This document shows, piece after piece, positions 52,707 to 64,000 of a DNA stretch of 64,000 nucleotides (position 1 is its first letter; the number at the start of each line of letters is the position of its first letter). The notes beneath the pieces are model-generated. The model was not told the origin of the DNA, searched no databases, and saw only the letters and a program-made list of their open reading frames with translations. The stretch is from Breviolum minutum Mf 1.05b.01 (Eukaryota; Sar; Dinophyceae; Suessiales; Symbiodiniaceae). The stretch spans positions 129,001 to 193,000 of the forward strand of contig DF239133.1 of the NCBI GenBank assembly GCA_000507305.1, in the 5' to 3' direction. The position numbers and the translations under genes were made by a program.

Positions 52707-55700
52707 TCAAAGCTTCATGCTACTGGGTGCCGTAGGCATTGGCAATCCCTTAGCATCTTCTAACATATCGGGAAGTGCTTCGCCTCCTTCGGTATCAGGA
52801 TTCTCCTCATCATGGATCTCATCAATCACAACTGCCATGGCCAACACCAAACTGGCGTCCACGTCCTCGCCGGGTGAATTCAAAAACGGCACAAAATTCT
52901 GGTGCAAAAAACTCCGTCGATAAGAATTCCTTTGTAGTATTGTAGTGCATGAATCCTGGATGAATGTTTCTTAAAGTGGGAATGACCCACCAAAACAAAA
53001 CAAGCAAACATGTGAGTCGTGGTCAATAGAAATAAAAGGCGAACAATCCTTTATTGTCCTTTAAAGCTCATGACAGGCCAATCAGCCAGGGTCGCAAATT
53101 GGGAAAGCCAGCAACTTGTGAAAACCTTTGTTTGCCTTGAGACTGCCTTAGTCTTCCTCACATCACATCGATTCTCTTATATGATTTATATGATTCATAT
53201 TGAATCATAAGATCTCATGAAGTATATATTCACGTATGTCAGGTACGTACTGCACACTCTCTCCCTGTTTGTTCCAACTTGTTCAACCCCGATCCTTGGC
53301 AACGATCACCTGGTAGTTGTCCACATTGCCTGGATCAACGCGGCTTGAGCATATCAAACCTTTGATGTGAATCCTTTCGAAAGTTCTTTCACCGCCATCT
53401 ACAATGACAAAAATCGACTACAAGGAATATAATTGTCAAAACTTTACCGACAAAACTCGTCACCGGTGATCTTTTCCTAAAACAGAAGGATCATGAAAGA
53501 TCCCTTTGAGTCACAAAGAGAAGATGCAACGCAAAAAACAAAAACGAAAGCATCTTGGAATGCCTTTGATTTCATACTTTCTGCAACTAAGCGGCCACCG
53601 GCGAAACCTTTCAAACGTGCAACAGTGGCCACCACACCACCAGAACGTGACTTCATCACCTTGGCTCAACCGAAAGACATGGCATTGCAGGGATGAGGGA
53701 GTTTGTGATCAACTTACAGCATTGAATATGTAAAGACCTGCAAGTGATGCTCTGCTGCTGTTCTTGGTGCCACCTTCCGCTCAAATTTTGTCATGATCAA
53801 ATGATCTCCGGCTACAGTAGAGTCAATTTCAAAATTTCAACTATCATTTCAGAATGTACCTACATACACCTACAACTAGCACAGCACCAGCACTGGTAGT
53901 GGTACTCCGAGTACAAATCTTTCTAGTAGTAGTGGTACCACTAGTGGTAGTATCTACCGCCGGCAAAGGGTGGTTTGACGGAGCATTGTCATTCGGAGGG
54001 GTGGAACTGTAGACTGCTGTCCCATGCATACTGTAGTTAGACCCTTCTGACTTTTGACCAATTGAAATTGTGCACCATCAAGCCTGACCCCAACTGTGCT
54101 TCCTCTTAATAGTCGAGTGGCGTAGTTTTTGTCACTAAAGGATCCCTCGGCTTTCAACAACGGGCCACCTTCAGGATCATCTTCCTACACGAGAATCAGG
54201 TGTAAGGGAACAAATGCTACTGTGTTGATGGATCCGAAGGCGAATTAGATGAAAAAATTACAGCCAATCAAACGCAGTTGCAAGAAGAATGTTTCGTTTC
54301 TTTCTGGAAAAAAATTGGCTTCCAGATTTCAACTTCAAGAAAGATCACTTGGTCGTTTTGAAAAGTCGCCTTGAGGTGTATCTTTCCATGATTGTCTAAA
54401 TCAAATTGGGCCTTGACATGAGTTTTAACACTTGCGACCAACTGTACCATGCTGCAACCATTTCATACAAAAAAACAATGGCATGTTTCATGATGTACAC
54501 CTGATCCCTGTAAAACATTCCATGCCACCCTTGTCACCCTTTCCAACTGACTCTTAGCCAGCACCGGGCACCTGAAAAAGTTCAAAGGTGGAGGTAAAGG
54601 CAAACATCGCTTTGGAAATACCTCGCCAGAAAGGCAGCACGCTTAAAGTCATCAAGACAAGCTGCTATTAACGACGTTATACCAAGCATAGGTATGCCTG
54701 TTGTACTCCTGGTACCTCGTAGCTCCAGACTCACCCATAATTTACTTATGCATACTGCAATAATCATGCTATGATATATATATATATGTTATTGATCTAT
54801 CCTGGTGTATACACAAAAAATATAGATTCAGATACGTGCATATTAACGCGTAAAGGGAAGGTATGAAAGTCCAGCATGGACTGCAAACGGATTTTTTCAA
54901 GAGAACAATTGCAAAGCTTATCAGGCTTATCATTTGTTTACAGTAACTCATGTTTCATCCCGCATTCGACCCACCAACGGACCATTGAATCCAATCCAAC
55001 TGTTCACCAGGACACGTCCAAACTTCTGTCCATTGGCTCTCAACAAATCGTAAGAAGCTGTCATGGCAAAGGCCTGACGATCCAAGCTACCAATATTCTC
55101 ACCACTAGGAGACACCAAGGACAACTTGTCCCAGACCTTACAAACTGACAAAAAAACACGTTTCATGGGAGAAGCTAAGAGGTGGGAGCTGAATGGAGGT
55201 TGATAAGGTTGATGTATGATGATTTTATGATAAAACATCAAATCCACGTTAAGAATGAATGGAATGAATGCTGTGATTGGAGTCCACCACGATTTTTTCA
55301 ATTGAAACAAAAAAACGTGGAAGCTCCAAGGCCACACTCCTCAAAATGATCATCAATCAATCTTCCAGTTCTCGAAGCTCTTCACTACACTTTCATTGGT
55401 TGTTTTCCAAAGCTCTTGTGATTCTAAATTACCGTCTTGTTTCTATATGATATTTGTATATATTTGTCATCTGTCGGATGCGGTGCAAAAACAGTATCAT
55501 GAATTCATCTACCATTAGTAGAAATAAAATCGTTGGGTCTAGAACAGCTCAACAGCATCTCCCAATTGTCCATCCATAATTTTCTTCCAAGCTTCGACCC
55601 CAGGGATAGGAACCCGATTTCCACCATTCACCTTCAACACCAATTCGCCCTCAGGTGTCTTCACTTCAAAATCTTCTCCGCTCATGGCCAAACCCTTCTC

Positions 55701-55724
55701 TTCCAAAACAAAGGCACGGAGCTC
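52707..55724 (-). CDS. LURP-one-related (Tubby-C-like) gene, copy 1
   Basis: Exons, all closing in phase: 55724-55599 (LEEKGLAMSGEDFEVKTPEG, then GGNRVPIPG), 55136-55008 (VWDKLSLVSPSGENIGSLDR, then AMTASYDLLRANGQKFGRVL), 54441-54397 (LVASVKTHVKAQFDL), 54184-54122 (EGGPLLKAEGSFSDKNY), 53659-53608 (VMKSRSGGVVATVARLK), 53359-53295 (VDPGNVDNYQVIVAK) and 52865-52707 (DVDASLVLAMAVVIDEI, then an acidic tail and stop). About 212 residues cover a complete LURP-one domain (usual length near 180-200), including the C-terminal hydrophobic helix. Donors: GT, GT, GA, GC, GT, GA. All acceptors are AG|G except one AG|T at 54441. It is about half identical to copy 2 over most exons (estimated by eye). The exon with the ATG upstream of 55724 is not identified. 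Confidence 0.85.
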
Positions 55725-55886
55725 CTGGACCAGAGCAAAGAATTGATGTCAAATTCCGCTTCCACGAATCAACGAATCATTCAGTGGTGTGTAAGGGCGT
55801 GAATTAAGATGTGCTATAAATTATAAGCTATAGGATCTAGGTGTAAAATCTATGTAAGTGATGGTCGTCAACTACGAGTACCATTG

Positions 55887-56548
55887 TCACCAGGGAAAAA
55901 AGTCCGCATCCCGGGAATTGGAATTCTGGCATCCTCCTATGAAAGGGACGAATCTCAGTCTACCCACAACTTCCCTCACTCCATCCTTGGATACTATGTC
56001 GATCATCTTTTCTCCCATATCACACTGCCCAAAGCCGCCCTTCCCAGAAACATTTTGCCATTTGACATTGGCTCCTGTGTCATCAAAGCCTTGTCAAATG
56101 GCTTGACGCTACTTGGTATGGCTGTGTCCTTAGCTCACATTGATCCTGAAAATGGATCATTGGAAAAGGCACTTCCCCTTTGGAGTTGCTCTGGCTCTGT
56201 ACCCAAGCTTCACCTGGTGAACATTTTTCGAATTCCACAAAGATCCTGCCACCTGCCCTTCTATCATTCTACAAGACTCATTTCCACACTGGCATTTTCC
56301 ACCACTTTCCAAGTTTCCATCATTCCCCACCAAGCATCTGGTGTTTCGGGTGTAGGTGTCCCAACAGCTTCTTCCAACATTTCCATCCATCCAGCTTTCG
56401 TGCTGATGTGACCCAGAGTCCGACTTGATCCCGTCGGATTGACGCCTCTTCCCAGGACGAAATTCACCAAGCTCTGATAGCATACTGCTGATACCAAGAG
56501 CACCACAGTCGCACAGCTTTTACGCCGTGACCGGGACACCATCATCAT
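55887..56548 (-). CDS. Small gene with hydrophobic leader, possibly secretory or plastid-targeted
   Basis: A triple ATG at 56548 opens MMMVSRSRRKSCATVVLLVS, continuing AVCYQSLVNFVLG. This basic stretch plus a hydrophobic core is typical of a signal peptide, and a following 'FV' motif is common at the transit-peptide start of dinoflagellate plastid proteins (inference). Later parts: about 56262-56140 (GRIFVEFEKCSPGEAWVQSQ) and 56089-55887 (FDDTGANVKWQNVSGKGGFG, then DIVSKDGVREVVGRLRFVPF, stop). The join near 56140/56089 would use a GTGAGC donor and an unusually short intron of about 49 bases. The body has no recognised domain. It could instead include the missing N-terminal exons of LURP-one copy 1, which follows on the same strand. 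Confidence 0.5.
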
Positions 56549-57744
56549 GGTGGGTGAAAGATGAAAGCAAGGTACGATGGTTTGTAGCTCTCCCAAAACA
56601 GTAGCTCTTTATAGCAAGAGGAACTGGCTAAAGCATGTTAGGGCACCTACAGTAGCATTCTCTAAAAATTCTTTGCAAATCATCCCGACTCCGGTCCTTC
56701 CAATGGTGTTTTAGCGTTGATCACTTTAGCCGTGTATTTTTCGTGTTTATGATCTGAAGCACCATACTGTGCTTGAGTCAGCTTCTAAAGTTGCCTCATG
56801 ACAATCAAAATGTACTCCAAAGATCTCCAAAGTAGATACTTCAAACTGACCAAAACAAAACAAAAAAAAGGACGCAGACCTGGTGTCACCTAAGACCTTC
56901 CAAAGCATCTATGTAGTATGTGTCGACTGTTGACCAAAAAATTGGCTTGGTTTGGACCGCACATCCAAATTTACTTCAGTTTAAGGATGTTTAAGGTAAA
57001 ATCTTCCTCAAAAATCTGTCTAAAACGTCCGAATCTCGGCCTGGGAGGTGTTTCAATGCCCGGCGGAACAATTTCTTCGCATCACGGTAGAAGGGTGTCG
57101 CCTGACGTCATTTCTAAAGGCAGTTGTGCCCTCGAAGAAGTTTGGGACAAAAGTCTGAATCTGGCAGGGCTCCAGAAAAAAACTGAAAAAGTATCGTCGT
57201 CCAACTAACATGCTTCAGGGGCAGTGTTTAGTCTGCGAGCATCTGAGCATCCAATGTTCGGGATAAGTCTATCGGCGCTCATCCTTTGAACCCAATTCCT
57301 ACCCAAAATAAACAACACATGGATTCCCAAAACACCTAGCTACTTGGTTCTGATATCAAACCATAAACCAAATGGTGAGTCCTCTTACCTTCGAGACTGG
57401 TAGAGGGCGGAGGGGAGCAGAACCCAATGCGAGGTTCACAAGTAGCGACTTGCCATCGTGCATGTATCCCAAGCAGCAACCCATCCCAGGTGGTACGGGA
57501 TTTTGCCATCAGCATGAGCCGCTGTCGAAGCTAAGATGAGACTCAACAGTCTGCTCGGGAGACATTTGTTGTCTTCCTGCAGGGAGTCAATCTAACACTT
57601 GTTCAACCTCAAGATGTGGAAAACTCTCTTTAAAAGGGTGAGTTGAAATTGCATAGCTATCATCGCCAAATATCGCCAAAGCCTATAATCCTTAATTGCA
57701 AAGAAAAACATGGCTGAAACTCAGGTCGTAAGTCTCAGTCTCAA

Positions 57745-58010
57745 TGCTTGCCATGCATTTTCTTACCCACATCCAGAAGCAATGCACAGGAACCTGTCAT
57801 CGCAAGTACATCACTGAAATCAACATCGCAACGGCCATTGGCCGATCTTATTTCTGGAGTGGCGAAAGGGCTAGCCTTTCAGGTTCACACTGACCCTGGC
57901 TTTCAAAGACAACAACAAATGTTCCAAATCGATGCCCAGTTTGAGTTTGAAGGAAATCGGGATATCAGTAACTTGGTCACCCCTCAAGGTCCCCAGGTAA
58001 AAGATGGCAA
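57745..58010 (-). pseudogene. Possible decayed LURP-one remnant
   Basis: One frame gives FKLKLGIDLEHLLLSLKA, comparable with VKAQFDL and PLLKAEGS of copy 1. A second frame about 100 bases on gives DVDFSDVLAMTGSCALLLD, comparable with DVDASLVLAMAVVID. Eight of the first ten residues of that last motif agree. The N-terminal half of the domain is not found in the 480 bases before the preceding gene, so the copy is truncated or the likeness is chance. Confidence 0.3.
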
Positions 58011-58494
58011 AAGTCTAACCCATTAGTGGATCAGAATATAGAATAATGTTAATAGTAAAACTCCCACGAGCAACTCAAAAGGTCGGTCGGTTTTGGGATT
58101 CCTACATGGCTGGTTGTCAAAAAGTTGGTTTCTGAGTTCGCCCCCTTAGTAAGTACTGTGTGGGCCGTCATAGGTTCGCCAAGATCTGATGTTGAAAACT
58201 GATACTGATACTACGCTTGCATGAGCTTTTCGTTGGGTACTGAAAGCACTCCTTGGGGCTGAGGTCCTTTGAAGTGACTATCGTCATTGTATCTTGAACT
58301 TGGTCCTCATGCAACTCCAAAACAAAACTGCAACAAACAGCTGGGTCTGCAAACCATCATGGCTAACCGCTTGCCTTTGGCACGCTTAAAATCGGCATGT
58401 GGCACCTCTCAATCCGAGAAAAATCGCCACATGTACACTCACCTCGACTCCACTCAGCGCTTCCAAAGCAACCCTCCGAGGTTTTTGTAACCTC

Positions 58495-61155
58495 TCAACC
58501 GGAGCCAGGCGCCAGCATCCGCACGGATGAGCCGGAGGATTGGATAGCTAAGATGCGAAGGGTGATGAAGGTCAAAGGCTCGGACTCTGAAAGTTGAACG
58601 AAATTTGGAACACCCCGGCCCTCAGAAGGAGTACCGTCCTTGTTGTGTTTGCCTGTTGCAAAATCGTGGTCAATTTGTCTCAAGCACTCGTTGCCAGGGA
58701 TACCAAAGCTGGCTTTCACCCGCACATCTTTGTCCACCTTGAGATAACAACCTGCCCAACCATCTGTGGACTTCAAGTCACCTTTTGGATAAAAGGTGAA
58801 CCAAGCGTTGGTGTTGAAGCCAGGCAATGAGAACGTATCACTGTTCTGGCTCTGGCCCTTCTGAAATCTGCTGAAATCATAGCCAGACAAGTCCCACTGA
58901 AACGTCAAATGGCATTGGGCGCTCAGTTTCTCAATCTGCTCAGTCTTTGTTTTCAGGTCCTCCTTCATGTTGAGAATTGCCTCAACCATGCCATCTGCCG
59001 CATCATCATTGCTGTGATCACGGCGGAAGGCCTGGAGGAAGGCATCTTGAGATTCACTGTTTTTGCCTTCATCAGCAAAAAGTTGAGCTGCCTTGACAGC
59101 TAAGCGAGCTGCATCGCCGCGTCTGGAAACTTCCAGCTGCTCCGAAAGGAGACATAGCTGCTCCGCTGATAAACCTTTGAGCTCAGTTTCCCCTAGAGTC
59201 AACTTGTGCATGACATCCGCGGGGACTTCGTCATCTTCAACCAGGTACAGCTGCAGCAACAATCTTTCCACATTGATTGAGCCTACGGCACCAGGAGTTT
59301 CCATGCGCAACAGGCATTGCTGGAGCTCTTCTCCCAACCTTTGACGGACGGATGGATTGGAATCATCAATCGCATGTGCTTTCCGCAACAATTCAAGCTT
59401 CTCCTGGCAGTTTTCATCCGCATCCTCCGCACAAAGGCGAGTGCACAGTTCGAAGAAGATCATAGCACATCCTTTGAGTGGCCAGTGCCGTATGGCGGAG
59501 ATGCCAAGATCATATTGGAAAAAGCTTTTGGCAAACCAAATGGCATCGGTCTGATCTTCGGCAAATGCCCTTGCATGAAGTAGAATCTGCCCATCTACTT
59601 CTGACAGAGGAACAGAGCGTCTCAACCTGCCAGGAAATGTTGCAAGCAAGATCCCCGAAGCCTTTGCCCAAACGACCTCACCACAATGGAAGTTCGAACA
59701 CAACAGCCCCCACAACTTCTTCAAGCAGGTGGCGTCACCCAATCGACTGGCCAGCCTGCTTGCATAGTGCTGGGCAATGCAGCCCTTGAACTCCCCTGAT
59801 TTTGCGATTCTGTACAGGCTTTCTATCATCTTTTCCTCCAACTTTGGAAGCAAGTTCCCAAGTTCCGAAAGTTGTATGACACCAAGAAAACTTTGAAGTT
59901 GATCATCATCTTGGATCTTCACCATCAAGAACACCAGCTCTTGAAGGACGGCATCCCGGTCAACGCCAGGAAGCATAGGAAGCTTCATTTTGACTAACAT
60001 TAATGTTGCCAGCTTCTTACAGGCCGACGTATCTGGCAAAAGAGGGCGCAGAAACTCCTCACCTCTCCGCACTAAATCGAGCGTTTGGCTACTCTGAGTG
60101 CTCTGCAATTTCGGGGCCACGCACAGAATCTCTGTCCTTAGAGTCAATGCATCATTGGACATGCTCGTCACTTTGGCTCATCTGCCCGAGGATATCTGGA
60201 TGACTAGACGGCCCCTCAAGGGGAAATCCCAAACAACTGTTCCAAGTTCTAAAGAATCCCGGTCCCAGTGCAACAAGTCCACATTCAACAGTAGCACCTT
60301 CCCCCCTGCCGTTTTCCCGAAGGAGGAAGCAAACAAAATCAACTAATAATTTCGCAAACCTCGATGTTCAGGGCATTTCGGCGGAATTCCGTCCGGGATT
60401 CCCGATCCTAAACTATACCATTTCCTGTATATGTCTGTGTGTAATGTTCCTTCATGTGGCGTCACTATGAGATTTACCGACATATTTTCTTAATCCCAGC
60501 GTCACAGTCTGCTCCTTGAAGGAAACGATCTCAGACTTCACCTTCTGATTCTGGTGCAGCACCTCGACTAAGCAGGCGAAAAGAAAAGGATTGACGTCTG
60601 AGAATGAATGCAATCAATGTTTTGCCCAAATGAGCCACCAAAACTAAACTGGCTGGATCCCAACAAAGGGAAATAGAATCGCCTTTATAACCTAAACAAC
60701 CAGGGAAAAATTTTACTCCCCAAATGGAGAATACAAAATATCCACGTATAACCTTCCGACTGCTTTTGAAGCGCAATTCGAGTTTGTGCTGTTCAATTGA
60801 ACATTGCAGATCAACAGCACCACTTTCATGGTTGATCCCTGCAACATGTCGTACTTCAGGCAATCAAGCGCATCTTTCCTGACGTCCTGCTCCACAAATA
60901 CTCGTCCCCCCGTACATTTACGACCACTTCATCCAAGCCTCACTCATGACCCGTCCATCAACATCAGCTCAAAAGGCAAGGCACGCGGTTCTTGAATGGC
61001 TGTCTCGTCATGGGACTGCAGCCATTGTGCTTGAAGAGCGCCTCCACCATCGAACGTTCATACGTGAAGCCATCTCCAGCCACCACTGGATCCTCCATTA
61101 GCTGATGGCTGATGGCGCAACAAAGGCCCTTGGGATCCGTCATCAATCGCTTCAC
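58495..61155 (-). CDS. U-box / helical / MATH protein, probable E3 ubiquitin ligase with TRAF-like plan
   Basis: Exons: 61155-60985, 60562-60478, 60170-58495, with phases 0 and 1 closing. Exon 1 carries the U-box (LMTDPKGLCCAISHQLMEDP, then DGFTYERSMVEALF, SPMTRQPFKNR). Exon 2 completes it (VLHQNQKVKSEIVSFKEQ, the usual 'L.PN..L...I..W' end). Exon 3 is a single 558-codon exon: about 400 residues of helices resembling TPR/HEAT repeats, a short coiled coil (MKEDLKTKTEQIEKLSA) and a C-terminal MATH domain (CHLTFQWDLSGYDFSRF, TNAWFTFYPKGDL, GWAGCYLKV, VPNFVQLSE). A U-box recruits an E2 enzyme and MATH domains bind substrates or trimerise, so substrate-directed ubiquitination is expected. The long third exon is unusual in this window. 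Exons before 61155 are unknown; about 61502-61465 (EAFPFLREAV) is a candidate. Confidence 0.83.
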
Positions 61156-63036
61156 CTCAGTCTTGGGCCGGGCACGTTCGACATCCGATTCCAGTCAACA
61201 AATATATACCACCACCCCAACATACCCCGCCACCCCACACATAGGTGCTGATGCAAGAGCTGGGCTTATAAGCCAAGTCCCCCAAGCAGGAGTCGGAGTC
61301 ATCTTTTTAGAAAATAGTGCCGTGGACCTAGTAACATAGAGTTATTGCTATCAAAGAAAGTTCTCATGTTTGTATACCACTGTCCATGAACCAACGCCTT
61401 ACAACATGCCCAGAATGTGAGAATGTGATGTAGCATCGACAGAATTTTGCTGGGCTTGCCTTCAACGGCTTCGCGCAAGAAAGGAAAGGCCTCCTTCACA
61501 GCTCACAAAAAAGTCGTTCAAGATCGTCCAAGTGGTCGGAATATTAGTTCCATAGAGCACCACTACATCTACGCAAAGATTTTCTAGTGGTTCTGGACCT
61601 CTTTGATGCATCATGCCATGCCGTTGGAAAGCTCCAAGCTGCTCCCCGATCACTCATACAGGACCCCGAAACCCAGTGGACGCAAAGCCCTTGGTATACC
61701 CACGGCAACAGCCCTACTTAACTAGGCTTTGTCGAGGTGATGTCACTACCTTGTACCTAGGGGGCCCCTTTCTGCCTACAACCGGTTAGACACATTAAGT
61801 GCTGCAAGTGACGAGGCTAGTCAAGCCTTGTTCACCATCTGTCTGATGACTGCTTTGACTATCCTGGTATGGAGAAGCTGTCAAGCAAGACCAAGAAACG
61901 TGGGATGATTGGAGCAACTAGTACTTGAAATCCTGACTCTTACAAGATCGGCCTCCTAACTCTCAAAATGGGATTATGTACCCGAGCTACACAGCTACAC
62001 CAGCTGGGTTTACTGGGGTTTAAACTAGTTTACAACAATATGGGGCCGCTTACTGTAAGATTGAAATCCATCTACCTGCTGCAAACACGAATCAGCTGGT
62101 GAAACCAAATGGCGCTGCTGCCGTTGGCAGAAAAAATGGCAACCAGCTTCTAATTCGCCATACTTGGATGATCAGTGGGACTTTGTAACTGGAGCGATAA
62201 TCCCAATTGTTGGTTTATAATGGTGGTTGGGGAAATTCAACTCGCCAAAACCCTTTTGCTCCTGAGCCGTCTTGGAGACTTCGGTTGCTTCAAGAATCTT
62301 CACCACCTAGGGAAGTTCGGGCTTCAGCGAAGTTCTGCTATGAAAAAACTGAGGGTATCTGTGTGGCTGCCAACAAGTGAATGATTTGGTAAGACATGGC
62401 AGGATTTCATCTCCTGAAGCGCCCTCATACTCAAGCGCGCTACATGTCCTAATGACGAAACAGTTTTTGATGTTTGGGGTGTCGCTTCCCAATCCCGCTT
62501 CGATTTTGACAATCCAAAACATCTCACTCAAGACTCTCCTTATTTCCTGGAAACCTGGCGTCGCTATGGGTGTGGCTAGGTATCGCTATAAGGCTATCGC
62601 TAGGGCTAGCTGTATACATATATGTGTGCAGCAGCGCAAAATGCTGCAGATGAATCCCAAACGATCTATACAACAAAAGCCAAGTTAACACTTAAGTTCA
62701 GGCGCGGGCGTCGCTTTTGGGTGGGTCCCATCGCTACACACAGTGTTTTTGCGTTTTTAAACATAATTGTCAGCCACATAAGCAGTTCTTCGCATGTCTT
62801 GACGGTGGCCCTGCAGAAGAACATAAAATCAAACCTTCGAAGGAAGTGCCATGGAAGCTTCAGAAATATCGGCCCCCTTGGTGGCTTGCATGTCGTTCGA
62901 ACATCTCCAACCACCCATTCCGCACTTGTGGTCATCCCTCTTGCTACCTGGGATATCAACCTTTTATATAGAACGTACATAGACTGAATGTATAACCTCC
63001 AACCGTACTTCGGGTATGATTGATGGAAATTAACCA

Positions 63037-63328
63037 CTAGTGGGATTTCTTCTCCGCAAGTGCCTTCACACGAACAAGGGCATCAAAATTGTAAACAGCC
63101 CACCTATGGAAGTGAAAGTATTTTTGCTCACAAGTTGATATGACCTTAAAAAGGAACTGAATGGAACTGAATGGAACTGAATACAAATGACATCAAATGA
63201 CATATCACCCCTTGCAATGGGAATCTGGTCACCCAACCCTTGGGCGTCAGCCCCAAGCTCACGTCACACCTCCGCGGCTTCAATGTTGCAAATCTGCGCG
63301 ATCTTCTCCGTGTCCAAGCCAAAGGAAC
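63037..63328 (-). CDS. Unassigned gene, last two exons
   Basis: Exon 63328-63268 (FGLDTEKIAQICNIEAAE) and terminal exon 63103-63037 (WAVYNFDALVRVKALAEKKS, then H and stop) join in phase if the donor is GT|GTGACG, giving AAEVWAVYNF. Both acceptors are AG|G. The helical, winged-helix-like C terminus is reminiscent of small polymerase or PCI-type subunits, but I cannot name it. The rest of the gene lies further right, partly beyond the window. Confidence 0.48.
63153..63182. repeat. Three tandem GGAACTGAAT units
   Basis: Three exact 10-base units lie in the intron between the last two exons of the unassigned gene. Confidence 0.95.
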
Positions 63329-64000
63329 CTCAGGGTGCCGAGATGAGGTGAGGTCCACGGAGAATCGAGAAACTGTACCATGTGAATGTATAATACGCAT
63401 GCCATTGGAACATGCGTGCTAAATCTATGATCTTAAGGTAGGGACATTAAGACTGAAAACAAACATTATGATTGAAAATTGAAACATATTGATACCCTGA
63501 TATAGACCAATGTGCTTATGTATTTACCTGGATTTGAGACTGCCATACTGCACCCAAAGGATCCATTGAACCCAAAACATGGACCGCTTTCGGCGGCCAA
63601 TGAAAAAGGGATGGATCTGTGCATACTTCAAACTTGGCGGGCAGTGCTGGTTGCGCACAATTTCAACATGTTGTTGGTTTGCCTTTTTTGACAACTACTT
63701 GGTAAACCTCTCCAGTCCTGGCTACGAAAAGTCTAGCCGCCTAGCCTTTAGAGGAGCGGCAGAAGGTTAAAACCCACAAAACTCAAAGGCGATCACAGGT
63801 TCATTTTGGGATTCCCTAAGGTTTGCCAAGACTATATCCATCCTAGGGTGATCGGAACCTGGTGGTAGCTCCACATAGCTTCCCATTCACAGGAAGAATT
63901 AGATACCCCAAACGCTCCTGTTCTAACTTCCAAAAAACCTAGATATTCTCCAAGAAACTCATCCGTAAAATCATCTCCGAATTCTGTCCACTTCTTCCTT

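Noticed and set aside
55884..56411. + strand open frame of 175 codons
   Set aside because: It is antisense to the leader-bearing - strand gene, whose frames are more protein-like and show a signal-peptide-like start.
1..64000. CRISPR arrays, tRNA or rRNA genes, bacterial operons, transposase or reverse-transcriptase genes
   Set aside because: No regularly spaced repeats, no convincing tRNA box A/B pair, no rRNA-like sequence, and no recognisable transposase or polymerase motifs were seen on either strand.

Overview
This is nuclear DNA of a eukaryote, and most likely a dinoflagellate of the Symbiodiniaceae type. The evidence is in the gene structures. Genes are cut into very short exons (about 8 to 60 codons). 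Almost every acceptor is AG followed by G. Donors are a mixture of GT, GC and GA. In the best-resolved gene (TBCB), conserved residues fix the reading frame across 13 introns: all 14 acceptors are AG|G, and the donors are about 5 GT, 6 GC and 2 GA. An 80-base run of N marks a scaffold gap. No bacterial operon, CRISPR array, rRNA or tRNA was found.

The layout is two opposing unidirectional blocks. From 1 to about 24.7 kb all recognisable exons are on the + strand: a SEC14-like CRAL-TRIO lipid-transfer protein (entering from the left edge, to about 4.87 kb), several unassigned exon sets, a gene start at 14.09 kb, tubulin-folding cofactor B (16.3-20.15 kb), and at least one more unassigned gene (20.4-24.5 kb). 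From 26.3 kb to the right end all recognisable exons are on the - strand. Between the blocks lies 24.71-25.48 kb, which is almost pure A/T and contains the gap. This is a convergent block boundary.

The - block, in transcription order from right to left, holds: the tail of an unassigned gene (63.3-63.0 kb); a U-box / alpha-helical / MATH protein with a TRAF-like plan (61.2-58.5 kb); a possible decayed LURP-one remnant (58.0-57.75 kb); a small gene with a hydrophobic leader (56.55-55.89 kb); two tandem LURP-one (Tubby-C-like/scramblase-like) genes (55.7-52.7 and 52.4-48.7 kb); unassigned exons (47.5-45.3 kb); an exon with the first catalytic motif of a 3'-5' exonuclease (44.5 kb); and further unassigned, partly membrane-type exons down to a terminal exon at 26.3 kb, beside a 207-bp direct duplication that carries a possible exon.

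The most interesting signal is the pair of neighbouring LURP-one paralogues. Their proteins align along the domain, but most of their introns do not coincide, and one copy-specific intron contains a small inverted-repeat element. This looks like recent intron gain or loss. Exon joins were made by eye from protein similarity and splice phase, so first exons and weak exons are uncertain. Stretches not listed below hold introns or unassigned sequence in which I see nothing I can support.
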